Assembly (NCBI GenBank): GCA_965205275.1
Contig: OZ242168.1
Location: forward strand, 1,488,001 to 1,552,000
Direction of reading: 5' to 3'
Length of the DNA: 64,000 nucleotides
Source of the DNA: WTFY01 sp965205275
GTDB lineage: Bacteria > Pseudomonadota > Gammaproteobacteria > UBA4575
The notes beneath the pieces were generated by a model that saw only the letters and a program-made list of their open reading frames with translations, made no database searches and was not told where the DNA came from. The stretch's first letter is position 1. Every line of letters begins with the position of its first letter. Of the stretch, positions 7,212 through 15,032 are shown piece after piece. A program made the position numbers and the translations under genes.

Positions 7212-8271
7212 GGGAGTTTTCCTTTGTACGTAGTGTTATTTGCTGCAAGGCCTTGCGTACCGGAGCCGCCAGACCGATCTTTTCATCAGGATCTTTATAC
7301 CAAACCCCGGCGGCATCTTCCATTACACCAATGGGTTTACTGTCCACATGCACCAGCGTCGGGTGCATGTGCAGTCGAAAATGTGAAAAAGTATGCGTGA
7401 TCACAGGTAATGCCTTCATTTGAAAAATATCTGTCTTGCAGGTCTTGACAAGCCACCTTTGCAAACCCGCTTCATCCGCAAATTCGGGAAAACTGTACAA
7501 CCCTCCCCAGATGCCCATGGGTGGGCGTTTTTCGAGCCACACGGCATCCTCGTTATTCTGTACCAGCGCGACATGCACCTCGCGCCGGGGTAAGTTGCGA
7601 GAGGGTCTGGGGGCCGGCAGTTCGTGCTGGCGCCGTTGCCCGAACGCCATGCAACCTGCTTGAACGGGGCACAGCAGACAGCCGGGACGAGTGCGGGTAC
7701 ACAGGGTTGCCCCCATATCCATCATGGCCTGCGTGTAGTCAGCAATGTCATGTTCCGGCAGCAATGACTCTGCGTGTGCCCAGAGCTGCATCTCAACCTT
7801 GCGTTCACCCGGCCAGCCTTCCACTGCAAAATACCGGGCAAGCACACGTTTTACGTTACCGTCCAGGATGGCATGCCGTTGGCGAAAACCCAGTGCCAGG
7901 ATGGCGGCAGCGGTGGAGCGACCGATACCGGGCAAGGCGGTCATCCCATCCATGTCTTCCGGAAACTTCCCCCGGTGCTGTTCGCATAACTGCTGTGCGG
8001 CCTTGTGTACATTGCGTGCGCGTGCGTAATACCCCAGACCGGTCCAGCAATGCAGCACTTCGTCAATTTCTGCGCCAGCAAGTTCCTGCACACTCGAAAA
8101 GCGCTGCATGAACTTTTCATAGTACGGAATCACGGTGTCCACACGTGTCTGCTGCAACATAATTTCCGATATCCAGATTCTGTAAGGATCACGCTTGCGT
8201 TGCCAAGGCAGGTCTTTGCGACCATGATGATCAAACCAGGCCAGAACCTGCTCACTGAACGTACGGCTCAT
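7180..8271 (-). CDS. mutY: A/G-specific adenine DNA glycosylase MutY
   Basis: A 363-residue protein that removes adenine mispaired with 8-oxoguanine. Visible parts are 'LPWQRKRDPYRIWISEIMLQ' with the catalytic Glu region, the helix-hairpin-helix 'LPGIGRSTAAAIL', 'LDGNVKRVLAR', and the iron-sulfur loop C-X6-C-X2-C-X5-C around 'CTRTRPGCLLCPVQAGC'. The C-terminal third, from 'EVHVALVQNNEDAVWLEKRP', is the NUDIX-like domain that reads the damaged base. Start and length fit the family. It is the first gene of mutY-yggX. Confidence 0.96.
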   Translation of the reverse strand: MSRTFSEQVLAWFDHHGRKDLPWQRKRDPYRIWISEIMLQQTRVDTVIPYYEKFMQRFSSVQELAGAEIDEVLHCWTGLGYYARARNVHKAAQQLCEQHRGKFPEDMDGMTALPGIGRSTAAAILALGFRQRHAILDGNVKRVLARYFAVEGWPGERKVEMQLWAHAESLLPEHDIADYTQAMMDMGATLCTRTRPGCLLCPVQAGCMAFGQRRQHELPAPRPSRNLPRREVHVALVQNNEDAVWLEKRPPMGIWGGLYSFPEFADEAGLQRWLVKTCKTDIFQMKALPVITHTFSHFRLHMHPTLVHVDSKPIGVMEDAAGVWYKDPDEKIGLAAPVRKALQQITLRTKENSHDAHGSVCEA

Positions 8272-8343
8272 GGCTGCCTACCGGGACCGCCTGCAGACGT
8301 CATGTGACGCTGGCACACGGGCCTGGAGCCTTCCCATCCGGTA

Positions 8344-8826
8344 TCATGGCCCCTCGCGTTCCCATGTACCCGATTTTCCACCGGATTTTCTGACCAGCCC
8401 GGTAGCCTGTAAAGTCATGCCACGGTCGATGGCCTTGCACATATCATAGATCGTCAACAATGCAATCTGCACGGCAGTAAGCGCTTCCATTTCCACACCG
8501 GTTTGCCCAAGCGTTTCCACTGTGGCCTTGCAGTATACGGCCGGCGGGGTCTCTTCGATATCAAACTGCACCTCTATAGAAGTGCACGGTATGGGATGAC
8601 ATAAAGGGATCAAATCAGAGGTCTTTTTGGCTCCTGTAATACCGGCAATCCGTGCGATACCCAGCACGTCACCCTTTTTATGGCCACCGCTTTGAATGCG
8701 TTGCAGGGTTTCTGCCTGCATGCATATCCGCCCGTCGGCAACGGCTATACGGCGGGTAACGGGCTTTTCGCCGATATTGACCATGTGGGCTTCACCTGCA
8801 GGATTAAAATGCGTAAGTTTATTCAC
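8344..8826 (-). CDS. moaC: Cyclic pyranopterin monophosphate synthase MoaC
   Basis: About 160 residues from a GTG at 8824-8826 (VNKLTHFNPAGEAHMVNIG), the standard family start; a longer frame upstream has no homologous residues. Conserved stretches include 'IPLCHPIPCTSIEVQFDIEE' and 'TGVEMEALTAVQIALLTIYD', which carry active-site residues. The enzyme makes cPMP from the MoaA product in molybdenum cofactor synthesis and acts in the cytoplasm. It is divergent from moaD, with 84 bases between them. moaA and moaE are not in the window. Confidence 0.93.
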   Translation of the reverse strand: MNKLTHFNPAGEAHMVNIGEKPVTRRIAVADGRICMQAETLQRIQSGGHKKGDVLGIARIAGITGAKKTSDLIPLCHPIPCTSIEVQFDIEETPPAVYCKATVETLGQTGVEMEALTAVQIALLTIYDMCKAIDRGMTLQATGLVRKSGGKSGTWEREGP

Positions 8827-8910
8827 ACCGTGGATTCCATATTGCCGGGACAGTAATGGTACCATCCGGTTTTAACATTTCGTATTGCTGATTCACGCTG
8901 AAGTGCAACG

Positions 8911-9150
8911 ATGACGGTCCATGTAAAGTATTTTGCCAGTCTGCGGGAAACGATCGGACGCGCAGGAGATACGGTCTCGATCACAGGAACCACAACCGTA
9001 GGGGAAATCTGGCAACGGACGACCGGGCGCATGGAACGGGAGCACCCCAGACAGGTCCTGGTGGCCGTCAACCAGGAATACGCAGATTTTACTCATGCCG
9101 TCAAGGATGGCGATGAAGTGGCTTTTTTCCCCCCTGTTACCGGAGGATAA
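8911..9150 (+). CDS. moaD: Molybdopterin synthase small subunit MoaD
   Basis: Seventy-nine residues with a ubiquitin-like fold: 'VKYFASLRETIGRAGDTVSI', 'NQEYADFTHAVKDGDEVAFF' and the essential C-terminal PPVTGG. The terminal Gly is adenylated and then carries the sulfur that is passed to cPMP. Usually moaE follows; here the next 90 bases contain no recognisable MoaE and the convergent degQ-like gene begins, so the large subunit must be encoded elsewhere. Confidence 0.9.
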   Translation: MTVHVKYFASLRETIGRAGDTVSITGTTTVGEIWQRTTGRMEREHPRQVLVAVNQEYADFTHAVKDGDEVAFFPPVTGG

Positions 9151-9241
9151 GACGCTCTTTATGTATACAGAAATCCATTGCATCCCCGTTCACTTCCGGC
9201 GCGCCGAAATGCCAGCCTGGACCCGCAGGCTTCACACATGC

Positions 9242-10600
9242 CTATCGAATAAGAATAAACAGACCCCGTGCTTCACGCTGAATATTCAGCAGCAGCGCAT
9301 CGGGATTTTTCTTGATCGTGTCTTTCATATCCTGAATCGTCTTCACACGTTGTCTGTTCACACTGACGATGATATCGCCTTTGCGAAGGCCGGCGGCGGC
9401 CGCTTTGCCGCGTACCTTGACCACCCCAATTCCAGCAGCGATCTTGCGCGAAGGATCTTCCGGCACTTCTCTTAACTTGGCACCTGCCAGCTTATCGCTC
9501 AGCGATTCCCCGCTCACCGTGTGTGTCACCTGCTTGCCTACCGAAGCGGTTAACCGACGTGTTTTGCCATCCTGCAACACCTCAATCTCGACCTGTGAAC
9601 CAACACGTAACAATCCAATTTCATTGCGTACCTGTGCCGAGTTTTCCACTTCACGTCCGTTTACCGTAATGATGACGTCACCTACTTTTACGCCGGCTTT
9701 CTGCGCAGGGGATTTTGCTTCGACCTGTGCAACCACCACACCTTTTTTGCGGGTCACCCCGAACGCTTCGGCCAGCTCAGGGGTCAGATCCTGTACCACA
9801 AGCCCAAGCCGCCCCCGTCTGACTTCACCGTGCTCAATCAGTTGAGAGGCGATCTGCTTTACCATGTTGACCGGGATGGCAAACCCGATCCCGATATTGC
9901 CGCCACTCGACCCGTAGATGGCAGTGTTGATACCGATCAACTCCCCACGTAAATTCACCAGCGCACCGCCTGAGTTTCCAGGATTAATGGATGCATCGGT
10001 TTGAATAAAGTCTTCATACGATTCGATCCCGAGCCCGCTTCGCCCGAGTGCACTCACAATTCCGGACGTCACCGTCTGGCCCAGGCCAAAGGGATTGCCG
10101 ATCGCTACCACAAAATCGCCTTGTCGCAGGCCATTCGAGTCCCCCAGAGGAATTTCAGTCAGATGATCGGCCTCAACCTGGATCACCGCGATATCAGCCC
10201 CCGGATCCTTGCCGATGACCGTGGCACTGAAGTGCTGCCCGTCTTCCAGGGTAACCATGATGTTTTCAGCTTTATCAATCACATGCGAGTTCGTTACGAT
10301 ATAGCCATCTTTTGCATCCAGTATAACGCCCGACCCCAGCCCGACAACGCGTCTTTCACGCTGCTGCTGTCTGGGCACATCAAAAAACCGTCGAAAGAAC
10401 GGATCATCAAAAAACGGGTCGCGCACCACGACCTTGCCCGCGGTAGAGATATTGACGACCGCAGGGGTGGTTTTCTCCAGCATCGGTGCCAGGGTAGGCA
10501 GGACCAGATTGCCCGCAGCGATAGCCGGAGCACCAAACGCCGGGGCTATAAATGCCAGCAGAGCCACTGCCGCAACCCGTTGAAGTATTTTTTTTAACAT
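9242..10600 (-). CDS. degQ: Periplasmic serine protease of the DegP/DegQ (Do) family
   Basis: A 452-residue trypsin-like protease and chaperone. It has a signal peptide, the catalytic His in 'VTNSHVID', Asp in 'DPGADIAVIQ' and Ser in 'GNSGGAL', then two PDZ domains ('KKGVVVAQVEAKSPAQKAGV' and 'GIGVVKVRGKAAAAGLRKGD'). It degrades or refolds misfolded envelope proteins. It is the last gene of the heat-shock group hsp20-cbpA-degQ, 57 bases after cbpA. The short loop between strand LA and the His region fits DegQ or DegS better than DegP, though without a profile search I cannot be exact. Confidence 0.9.
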   Translation of the reverse strand: MLKKILQRVAAVALLAFIAPAFGAPAIAAGNLVLPTLAPMLEKTTPAVVNISTAGKVVVRDPFFDDPFFRRFFDVPRQQQRERRVVGLGSGVILDAKDGYIVTNSHVIDKAENIMVTLEDGQHFSATVIGKDPGADIAVIQVEADHLTEIPLGDSNGLRQGDFVVAIGNPFGLGQTVTSGIVSALGRSGLGIESYEDFIQTDASINPGNSGGALVNLRGELIGINTAIYGSSGGNIGIGFAIPVNMVKQIASQLIEHGEVRRGRLGLVVQDLTPELAEAFGVTRKKGVVVAQVEAKSPAQKAGVKVGDVIITVNGREVENSAQVRNEIGLLRVGSQVEIEVLQDGKTRRLTASVGKQVTHTVSGESLSDKLAGAKLREVPEDPSRKIAAGIGVVKVRGKAAAAGLRKGDIIVSVNRQRVKTIQDMKDTIKKNPDALLLNIQREARGLFILIR

Positions 10601-10657
10601 GTACTGAAAGACGTGCCTAAAAAATTTGAACGCGCCGGATTATACCGGTAAATCCAG

Positions 10658-11566
10658 TTAAAAATATTCACGTGGATTGAATTTGAAACGTTTTTCCATA
10701 TCCTGATAAAATTGCCGGTCCTGTTCTGTCGAGGCCCCGGGTACGACGATCTGCAACATGAGGATCTGGTCCCCTGCCGGGGTTCCAGGCAGACCGCGCT
10801 TGTTCAGACGCAGTTTTTTGCCGGACTTTGAGCCTGCAGGAATGTGCATCTCCACACGACCTCCAAGCGTCGGAACCTGTACGCGCGCACCCAGTGCAGC
10901 TTCCCATGGACTGATGGGGAAATCCAGCAGAACATCCAGACCGTCCAGCCTGTAGAGGTCATGTGGCTGAATCTGCACCTCGAAATAAAGATCCCCGCTG
11001 GGGCCACCTCCCACCCCTGCGCCACCCTGCCCGGCAAGACGCACGCGTTTGCCAGAAGTCACCCCTGGAGGAATTTTAACTTCCAGGCTCCGTCCATTGT
11101 GCAGACGAACATTTTTGGTCACACCTGAAAAGGCCTCCTTCAGGGTCACTCGCAGGCTTGAACGCTGGTCCGCCCCTTTCGTTTTCAGCGACTGTCCCTG
11201 CGTAAAGCCCTGGCCAAACAGCGATTCAAAAAAATCGCTGAATCCGGATGTGTCAAATCCTGCCTGGGAAAAAGGGCGGCCTGAAAAACCGGCACCGGAG
11301 ACGTGCACGTCCTGCCAGCCCGGGGGTGGCTGAAAGTCCTGTCCGGCACGCCAGTTGGCACCCAGCTGATCATACGCCTGGCGTTTCTGCGGGTCGCGTA
11401 GCACCTCATAGGCTTCGCCCACTTCCTTGAATTTTTGTTCCGCGTTAGGCTCGCGACTTACATCCGGGTGATATTTGCGCGCAAGACGGCGGTAGGCTGT
11501 TTTGATTTCAGCTTCCTTCGCACCACGCTTCACGCCCAGCATTTCATAATAGTCTTTGTATTGCAT
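10658..11566 (-). CDS. cbpA: CbpA-type DnaJ co-chaperone
   Basis: A 302-residue J-protein. The N-terminal J domain contains the HPD tripeptide ('ARKYHPDVSREPNAEQKF') that stimulates DnaK. It lacks the CxxCxGxG zinc fingers of DnaJ and goes straight to a Gly/Phe-rich linker and two substrate-binding beta domains ('LEVKIPPGVTSGKRVRLAGQ', 'VEMHIPAGSKSGKKLRLNKR'), which defines the CbpA class. It lies between hsp20 and the Do-type protease and is probably co-transcribed with them. Confidence 0.92.
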   Translation of the reverse strand: MQYKDYYEMLGVKRGAKEAEIKTAYRRLARKYHPDVSREPNAEQKFKEVGEAYEVLRDPQKRQAYDQLGANWRAGQDFQPPPGWQDVHVSGAGFSGRPFSQAGFDTSGFSDFFESLFGQGFTQGQSLKTKGADQRSSLRVTLKEAFSGVTKNVRLHNGRSLEVKIPPGVTSGKRVRLAGQGGAGVGGGPSGDLYFEVQIQPHDLYRLDGLDVLLDFPISPWEAALGARVQVPTLGGRVEMHIPAGSKSGKKLRLNKRGLPGTPAGDQILMLQIVVPGASTEQDRQFYQDMEKRFKFNPREYF

Positions 11567-11596
11567 GCGTGCGTTACACCAGGCTGCAAGCCGCTA

Positions 11597-11618
11597 CCGG
11601 AACGCCACAGCGTTCCGG
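11597..11618 (-). promoter_or_regulatory. Intercistronic hairpin between hsp20 and cbpA
   Basis: CCGGAACGC and GCGTTCCGG pair perfectly around a 4-base loop. There is no T-run on the transcribed (minus) strand, so it probably protects the hsp20 message or slows polymerase rather than ending transcription, giving more Hsp20 than CbpA. On the plus strand it is followed by TTTTCC. Confidence 0.55.
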
Positions 11619-11649
11619 TTTTCCTGCAGCGACCCGACTGAATACGGGC

Positions 11650-12087
11650 CTATCCTTGTACCGTAATCTTTTTCGGCAGTGCCTTCTCCTTTTTCGGTAC
11701 AAGAAGCTTGAGCACCCCGTGTTCGGTCCTGGCAGAAATATTTTCTGCATCGGCCGTATCCGGCAGCGTAAAGCGGCGGTAAAAACTTCCGTATATGCGC
11801 TCCGTACGGGTATAGCCCAGGCCTTCTTCCTGGTCCTCTGCCTTGCGTTCGCCCTTCACGGTCAACACACCCTCTTCCAGGGAGACATCGATATCCTTCG
11901 GGTCCACACCCGGCACTTCGGCACTGACTTCATAGGCTTCTTCACCTTCCTTGATGTCAATGGGCGGCACCCAGTCGGATGCCGTGTCGGTATAGCCTGC
12001 CGTGCTACCGTTCAGAACACGGTCCACTTCACCACGAAATTCCCGTAATGAATCCCATGGATCATGATATATCCTTCTTGCAAGCAT
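11650..12087 (-). CDS. Hsp20-family small heat-shock protein
   Basis: A 145-residue holdase of the alpha-crystallin class. The core domain starts at 'DWVPPIDIKEGEEAYEVSAE', with 'VPGVDPKDIDVSLEEGVLTV' and the closing 'LPDTADAENISARTEHGVLK'; the short C-terminal tail holds the I-x-V-type anchor in 'KKITVQG'. A strong AGGAGGT lies just before the ATG. A sigma-32 promoter is centred about 55 bases upstream, so strong induction by heat is expected. First gene of the hsp20-cbpA-degQ group. Confidence 0.94.
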   Translation of the reverse strand: MLARRIYHDPWDSLREFRGEVDRVLNGSTAGYTDTASDWVPPIDIKEGEEAYEVSAEVPGVDPKDIDVSLEEGVLTVKGERKAEDQEEGLGYTRTERIYGSFYRRFTLPDTADAENISARTEHGVLKLLVPKKEKALPKKITVQG

Positions 12088-12129
12088 CGCGCACCTCCTG
12101 AAATAAACAAGTAGTAGATACTTATGGAG

Positions 12130-12155
12130 ATATGGGCCAAACAGGCTTTTTCAAG
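12130..12155 (-). promoter_or_regulatory. Sigma-32 heat-shock promoter of the hsp20-cbpA-degQ group
   Basis: On the minus strand CTTGAAA (12149-12155) is followed after 12 bases by CCCATAT (12130-12136), very close to the RpoH consensus CTTGAAA-N11-16-CCCCATNT. The start of transcription would be near 12122, about 35 bases before the hsp20 ATG. An AGGCTT/AAGCCT inverted repeat overlaps the -35 box. Confidence 0.8.
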
Positions 12156-12173
12156 CCTCATAAAATTATTTTT

Positions 12174-12698
12174 TTATCCGGTGTCCCGAATGCATTCAAA
12201 GCGTGCGGACTCACGGTTTTTTTGCACCGCCTGCGGGGTAAAAAGCTGCCCGTTCATTGCCAGATATACGCCGTGAGGGAGGTGCTGGGCAGCCGCAACG
12301 GCATAGCCGATATTAAAGATGGCATCGGTATTGCGAAAACGTGCAGGCTGCATGGCGCCCGTCAGCACGATGGTTTTACCCGTAACTTCCTGCAAACACT
12401 GTGCGGTATCCACCATGGTATCGGTACCGTGGGTAATCAGAATGTGTGTACACGGCTCAGCCCGGACATGATCGACGATATGCCTGCGGTCTTCTGCACT
12501 GATTTCCAGGCTGTCCTTTTTAAGGATCGATTCTACCTCGAACGGGAATCCGGCCAACGCCTCTTTGAGAATACCGTTCACAACCGGCTCGCCAATCTGG
12601 TATGTACTCAGGGCATCAAAATACACCTTGTCCAGCGTGCCGCCTGTGCAGAATATTTTTACCTGGTGTTTTTGCAAGTGGGGGGTGGTGTTTGTCAT
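12174..12698 (-). CDS. Single-domain asparaginase-like protein
   Basis: A 174-residue protein equal to only the N-terminal domain of L-asparaginases, which are normally over 320 residues. It keeps both nucleophile motifs, 'FCTGGTLDK' and 'ILITHGTDTMVDTAQ', and the following 'KTIVLTGAMQPARF'. The C-terminal domain that completes the active site in classical enzymes is missing, with no sign of a frameshift, so it belongs to the short asparaginase-domain family of unproven activity. It lies between yicC and the heat-shock promoter and is likely co-transcribed with yicC (20 bases apart). Confidence 0.82.
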   Translation of the reverse strand: MTNTTPHLQKHQVKIFCTGGTLDKVYFDALSTYQIGEPVVNGILKEALAGFPFEVESILKKDSLEISAEDRRHIVDHVRAEPCTHILITHGTDTMVDTAQCLQEVTGKTIVLTGAMQPARFRNTDAIFNIGYAVAAAQHLPHGVYLAMNGQLFTPQAVQKNRESARFECIRDTG

Positions 12699-12718
12699 GG
12701 GATACGTCTCGTAACGGT

Positions 12719-13585
12719 TTATTCTACATTCTGGACCTGCTCTCGCATCTGTTCGATCAACACCTTCAGATCAACCGCAGCCTGTGTGGTTTCCGTATCG
12801 GCTGATTTCGCCGCCAGGGTGTTGGCCTCACGATGAAATTCCTGCATAAGGAAGTCCAGACGCCGCCCGGTTGCACCCTGGCATGCGAATATTGAAGACA
12901 TTTCATCCAGATGACTTTCCAGGCGGTCCAGTTCTTCCATGACATCCAGTTTCTGTGCAAGATAAACGAGTTCCTGTTCCAGACGGGTCTGATCGACCTC
13001 GCCCCGTAATTCACCCACGCGTTGTTGCAGCTTTTCCCGGATCGCAGCCAGCACCTGCGGGTACCGGGCGCGCACTTTCCGGACAATGGACCTGACCTCT
13101 GCGCATTTGTCTTGCAGTATTTTTTCGGTACGTTCACCTTCTGTTGCACGCATGCCGACAAGCTGTTCGACCGCCTTCTCGAATAACCCGGAACAGGCGG
13201 CATGAAAACCTTTCATATCCCTCTCGGCTGTCTGCACCATGCCTGGCCAGGCCAGAATATCCATGGCCCGAGCCGGTGCGGAATCCGGCAGCTTTTCATT
13301 CACCTGCCGGATTTGCAGCAAGAGACTTTCCAGCAAAGGCGTGTTCAGTTCCAGTGCTGCAGTTTGTGTATCGGTCAGCCGGTAACGAAACGCACAATCG
13401 ATTTTTCCACGGGCAAGCCGGGCCTGAAGATAGCTGCGCAACGGCACCTCCAGCCTGCGAACCTCCTCCGGCAGGCGAAAATTGATTTCCAGATAACGGT
13501 GATTGACCGAGCGTACCTCCCAACTCAGATTGCCCTGTTCACAGGTATCTTCTACACGCGCGAATCCTGTCATACTGCACAGCAT
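12719..13585 (-). CDS. yicC: YicC-family endoribonuclease
   Basis: A 288-residue protein with the family's start 'MTGFARVEDTCEQGNLSWEV' and 'RSVNHRYLEINFRLPEE', a coiled middle and the C-terminal 'MEELDRLESHLDEMSSIF' and 'GRRLDFLMQEFHREANTL'. YicC proteins cleave small RNAs together with other RNases. It is divergent from rph, a conserved neighbour; both deal with RNA turnover. The 97-base gap holds the two promoters. Confidence 0.94.
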   Translation of the reverse strand: MLCSMTGFARVEDTCEQGNLSWEVRSVNHRYLEINFRLPEEVRRLEVPLRSYLQARLARGKIDCAFRYRLTDTQTAALELNTPLLESLLLQIRQVNEKLPDSAPARAMDILAWPGMVQTAERDMKGFHAACSGLFEKAVEQLVGMRATEGERTEKILQDKCAEVRSIVRKVRARYPQVLAAIREKLQQRVGELRGEVDQTRLEQELVYLAQKLDVMEELDRLESHLDEMSSIFACQGATGRRLDFLMQEFHREANTLAAKSADTETTQAAVDLKVLIEQMREQVQNVE

Positions 13586-13682
13586 GGACGGTCCTTTTTC
13601 TACCGATTTAAATTGCGCTCACACCTTTGCAAGCAAGTTTTTTACGTATACTACGTCTTTTTGCACAACACCAGGCTAACTT

Positions 13683-14411
13683 ATGAATCCTGCAAACAGG
13701 CCCAGTGGCCGCACCCCGGACCAACTGCGTGACATCCGGTTTACACGCAACTATACCCGAAACCCCGAAGGTTCCGTATTGGTGGAATTTGGAGATACCC
13801 GGGTCCTTTGCACAGCCACGACAGCGGATCAGGTACCCAAATTTCTCAAAGGCAAGGCACAGGGATGGATAACGGCTGAATACGGCATGCTGCCACGTTC
13901 AACCAATGATCGCATGCCCCGGGAAGCGGTGCGTGGCAGACAGGGCGGGCGCACACTTGAAATCCAGCGCCTGATTGGCCGTGCATTACGGGCCGGTGTG
14001 GACCTGAAGGGGTTGGACGGATACACCATTACGGTCGATTGTGATGTGATTCAGGCCGATGGCGGAACCCGGACTGCTTCGATCTCGGGTGGATTTGTCG
14101 CCCTGCACGAGGCCCTTGCGCAACTGGTAGACGCAGGCAAGATACCCGTTCATCCGGTCCAGCACTTCGTGGCGGCCGTGTCGGTCGGGATTGTCGACCA
14201 TGTCCCCGTACTGGACCTTGATTATCCAGAAGACTGCGCCGCACACACCGATATGAACATCGTCATGACCGATGCGAAATCCTTTATTGAAATACAGGGC
14301 ACTGCCGAACAACAGGCTTTCACACATGAGGAGTTGACCGCATTGCTGGATCTTGCCAGCCAGGGCATTCAGGACATTATTCAACAGCAAAAGAGCTGCC
14401 TGGGGACGTAA
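13683..14411 (+). CDS. rph: Ribonuclease PH
   Basis: A 242-residue phosphorolytic exoribonuclease that trims the 3' ends of tRNA precursors. Clear marks are 'RPSGRTPDQLRDIRFTRNYT', 'GSVLVEFGDTRVLCTATT', 'RQGGRTLEIQRLIGRALRA' and 'DCDVIQADGGTRTASISGG'. Full length, without the frameshift known from E. coli K-12. The TAA is one base before the rdgB ATG, so the two are tightly coupled. Confidence 0.97.
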   Translation: MNPANRPSGRTPDQLRDIRFTRNYTRNPEGSVLVEFGDTRVLCTATTADQVPKFLKGKAQGWITAEYGMLPRSTNDRMPREAVRGRQGGRTLEIQRLIGRALRAGVDLKGLDGYTITVDCDVIQADGGTRTASISGGFVALHEALAQLVDAGKIPVHPVQHFVAAVSVGIVDHVPVLDLDYPEDCAAHTDMNIVMTDAKSFIEIQGTAEQQAFTHEELTALLDLASQGIQDIIQQQKSCLGT

Positions 14412-14412
14412 G

Positions 14413-15003
14413 ATGACTCGGAAAATTGTCCTGGCCAGCAACAATCCCGGCAAACTGCGGGAGATTCAGGCAGTGCTGGACCGGCAACGATATCCGCTCA
14501 TTGCCCAGTCTGAATTGCAGATCGGGGAGATTGCCGAAACCGGCACAACCTTTGTGGAAAATGCACTGATCAAAGCGCGGCATGCCGCGCAACAAAGTGG
14601 GCACTGCGCACTGGCGGATGACTCAGGCTTGGAAGTTGATGCCCTGCAAGGGGCTCCGGGTGTCTACAGTGCACGCTATGCAGGCGAACAGGCCTGTGAC
14701 AGATCGAACAATGAGAAACTGTTAACCGCGCTCAAAAGTGTGCCGGATTCTGAACGCACTGCACGCTTTCAGTGTGTCATCGTGTATATACGACACGCAC
14801 AGGACCCCACGCCAATCCTGTGCCAGGGCACTTGGGAAGGCCGCATTTTGCATGAAGTCACGGGAGACAACGGATTCGGCTATGACCCCCTGTTTTACGT
14901 CCCCACCCATGACTGCTCTTCTGCGCAACTGGACCCGGCAGAAAAAAACCGCATCAGCCACCGTGCCCAGGCCCTGCAGAAACTGATGCGCGCACTGGGC
15001 TGA
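14413..15003 (+). CDS. rdgB: Non-canonical purine NTP pyrophosphatase RdgB
   Basis: A 196-residue enzyme that hydrolyses dITP and XTP so that deaminated purines do not enter DNA. It has 'KIVLASNNPGKLREIQAVL', 'ALADDSGLEVDALQGAPGVY' and 'GDNGFGYDPLFYV', and ends 'AEKNRISHRAQALQKL'. The ATG at 14413 is chosen over an earlier in-frame start because homology begins there and it lies one base after rph. Part of rph-rdgB-hemW, a common order. Confidence 0.96.
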   Translation: MTRKIVLASNNPGKLREIQAVLDRQRYPLIAQSELQIGEIAETGTTFVENALIKARHAAQQSGHCALADDSGLEVDALQGAPGVYSARYAGEQACDRSNNEKLLTALKSVPDSERTARFQCVIVYIRHAQDPTPILCQGTWEGRILHEVTGDNGFGYDPLFYVPTHDCSSAQLDPAEKNRISHRAQALQKLMRALG

Positions 15004-15032
15004 AAGGGGCCTGTTTTTTTGTGCCTGCCTGA

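Noticed and set aside
9160..9260. Possible moaE start after moaD (MYTEIHCIPVHF)
   Set aside because: The sequence does not match the MoaE N-terminus and runs into the convergent protease gene.
12143..12158. AGGCTT/AAGCCT hairpin as terminator of the asparaginase-like gene
   Set aside because: The stem is only six pairs, lacks a T-run on the transcribed strand and coincides with the sigma-32 -35 box, which explains it better.
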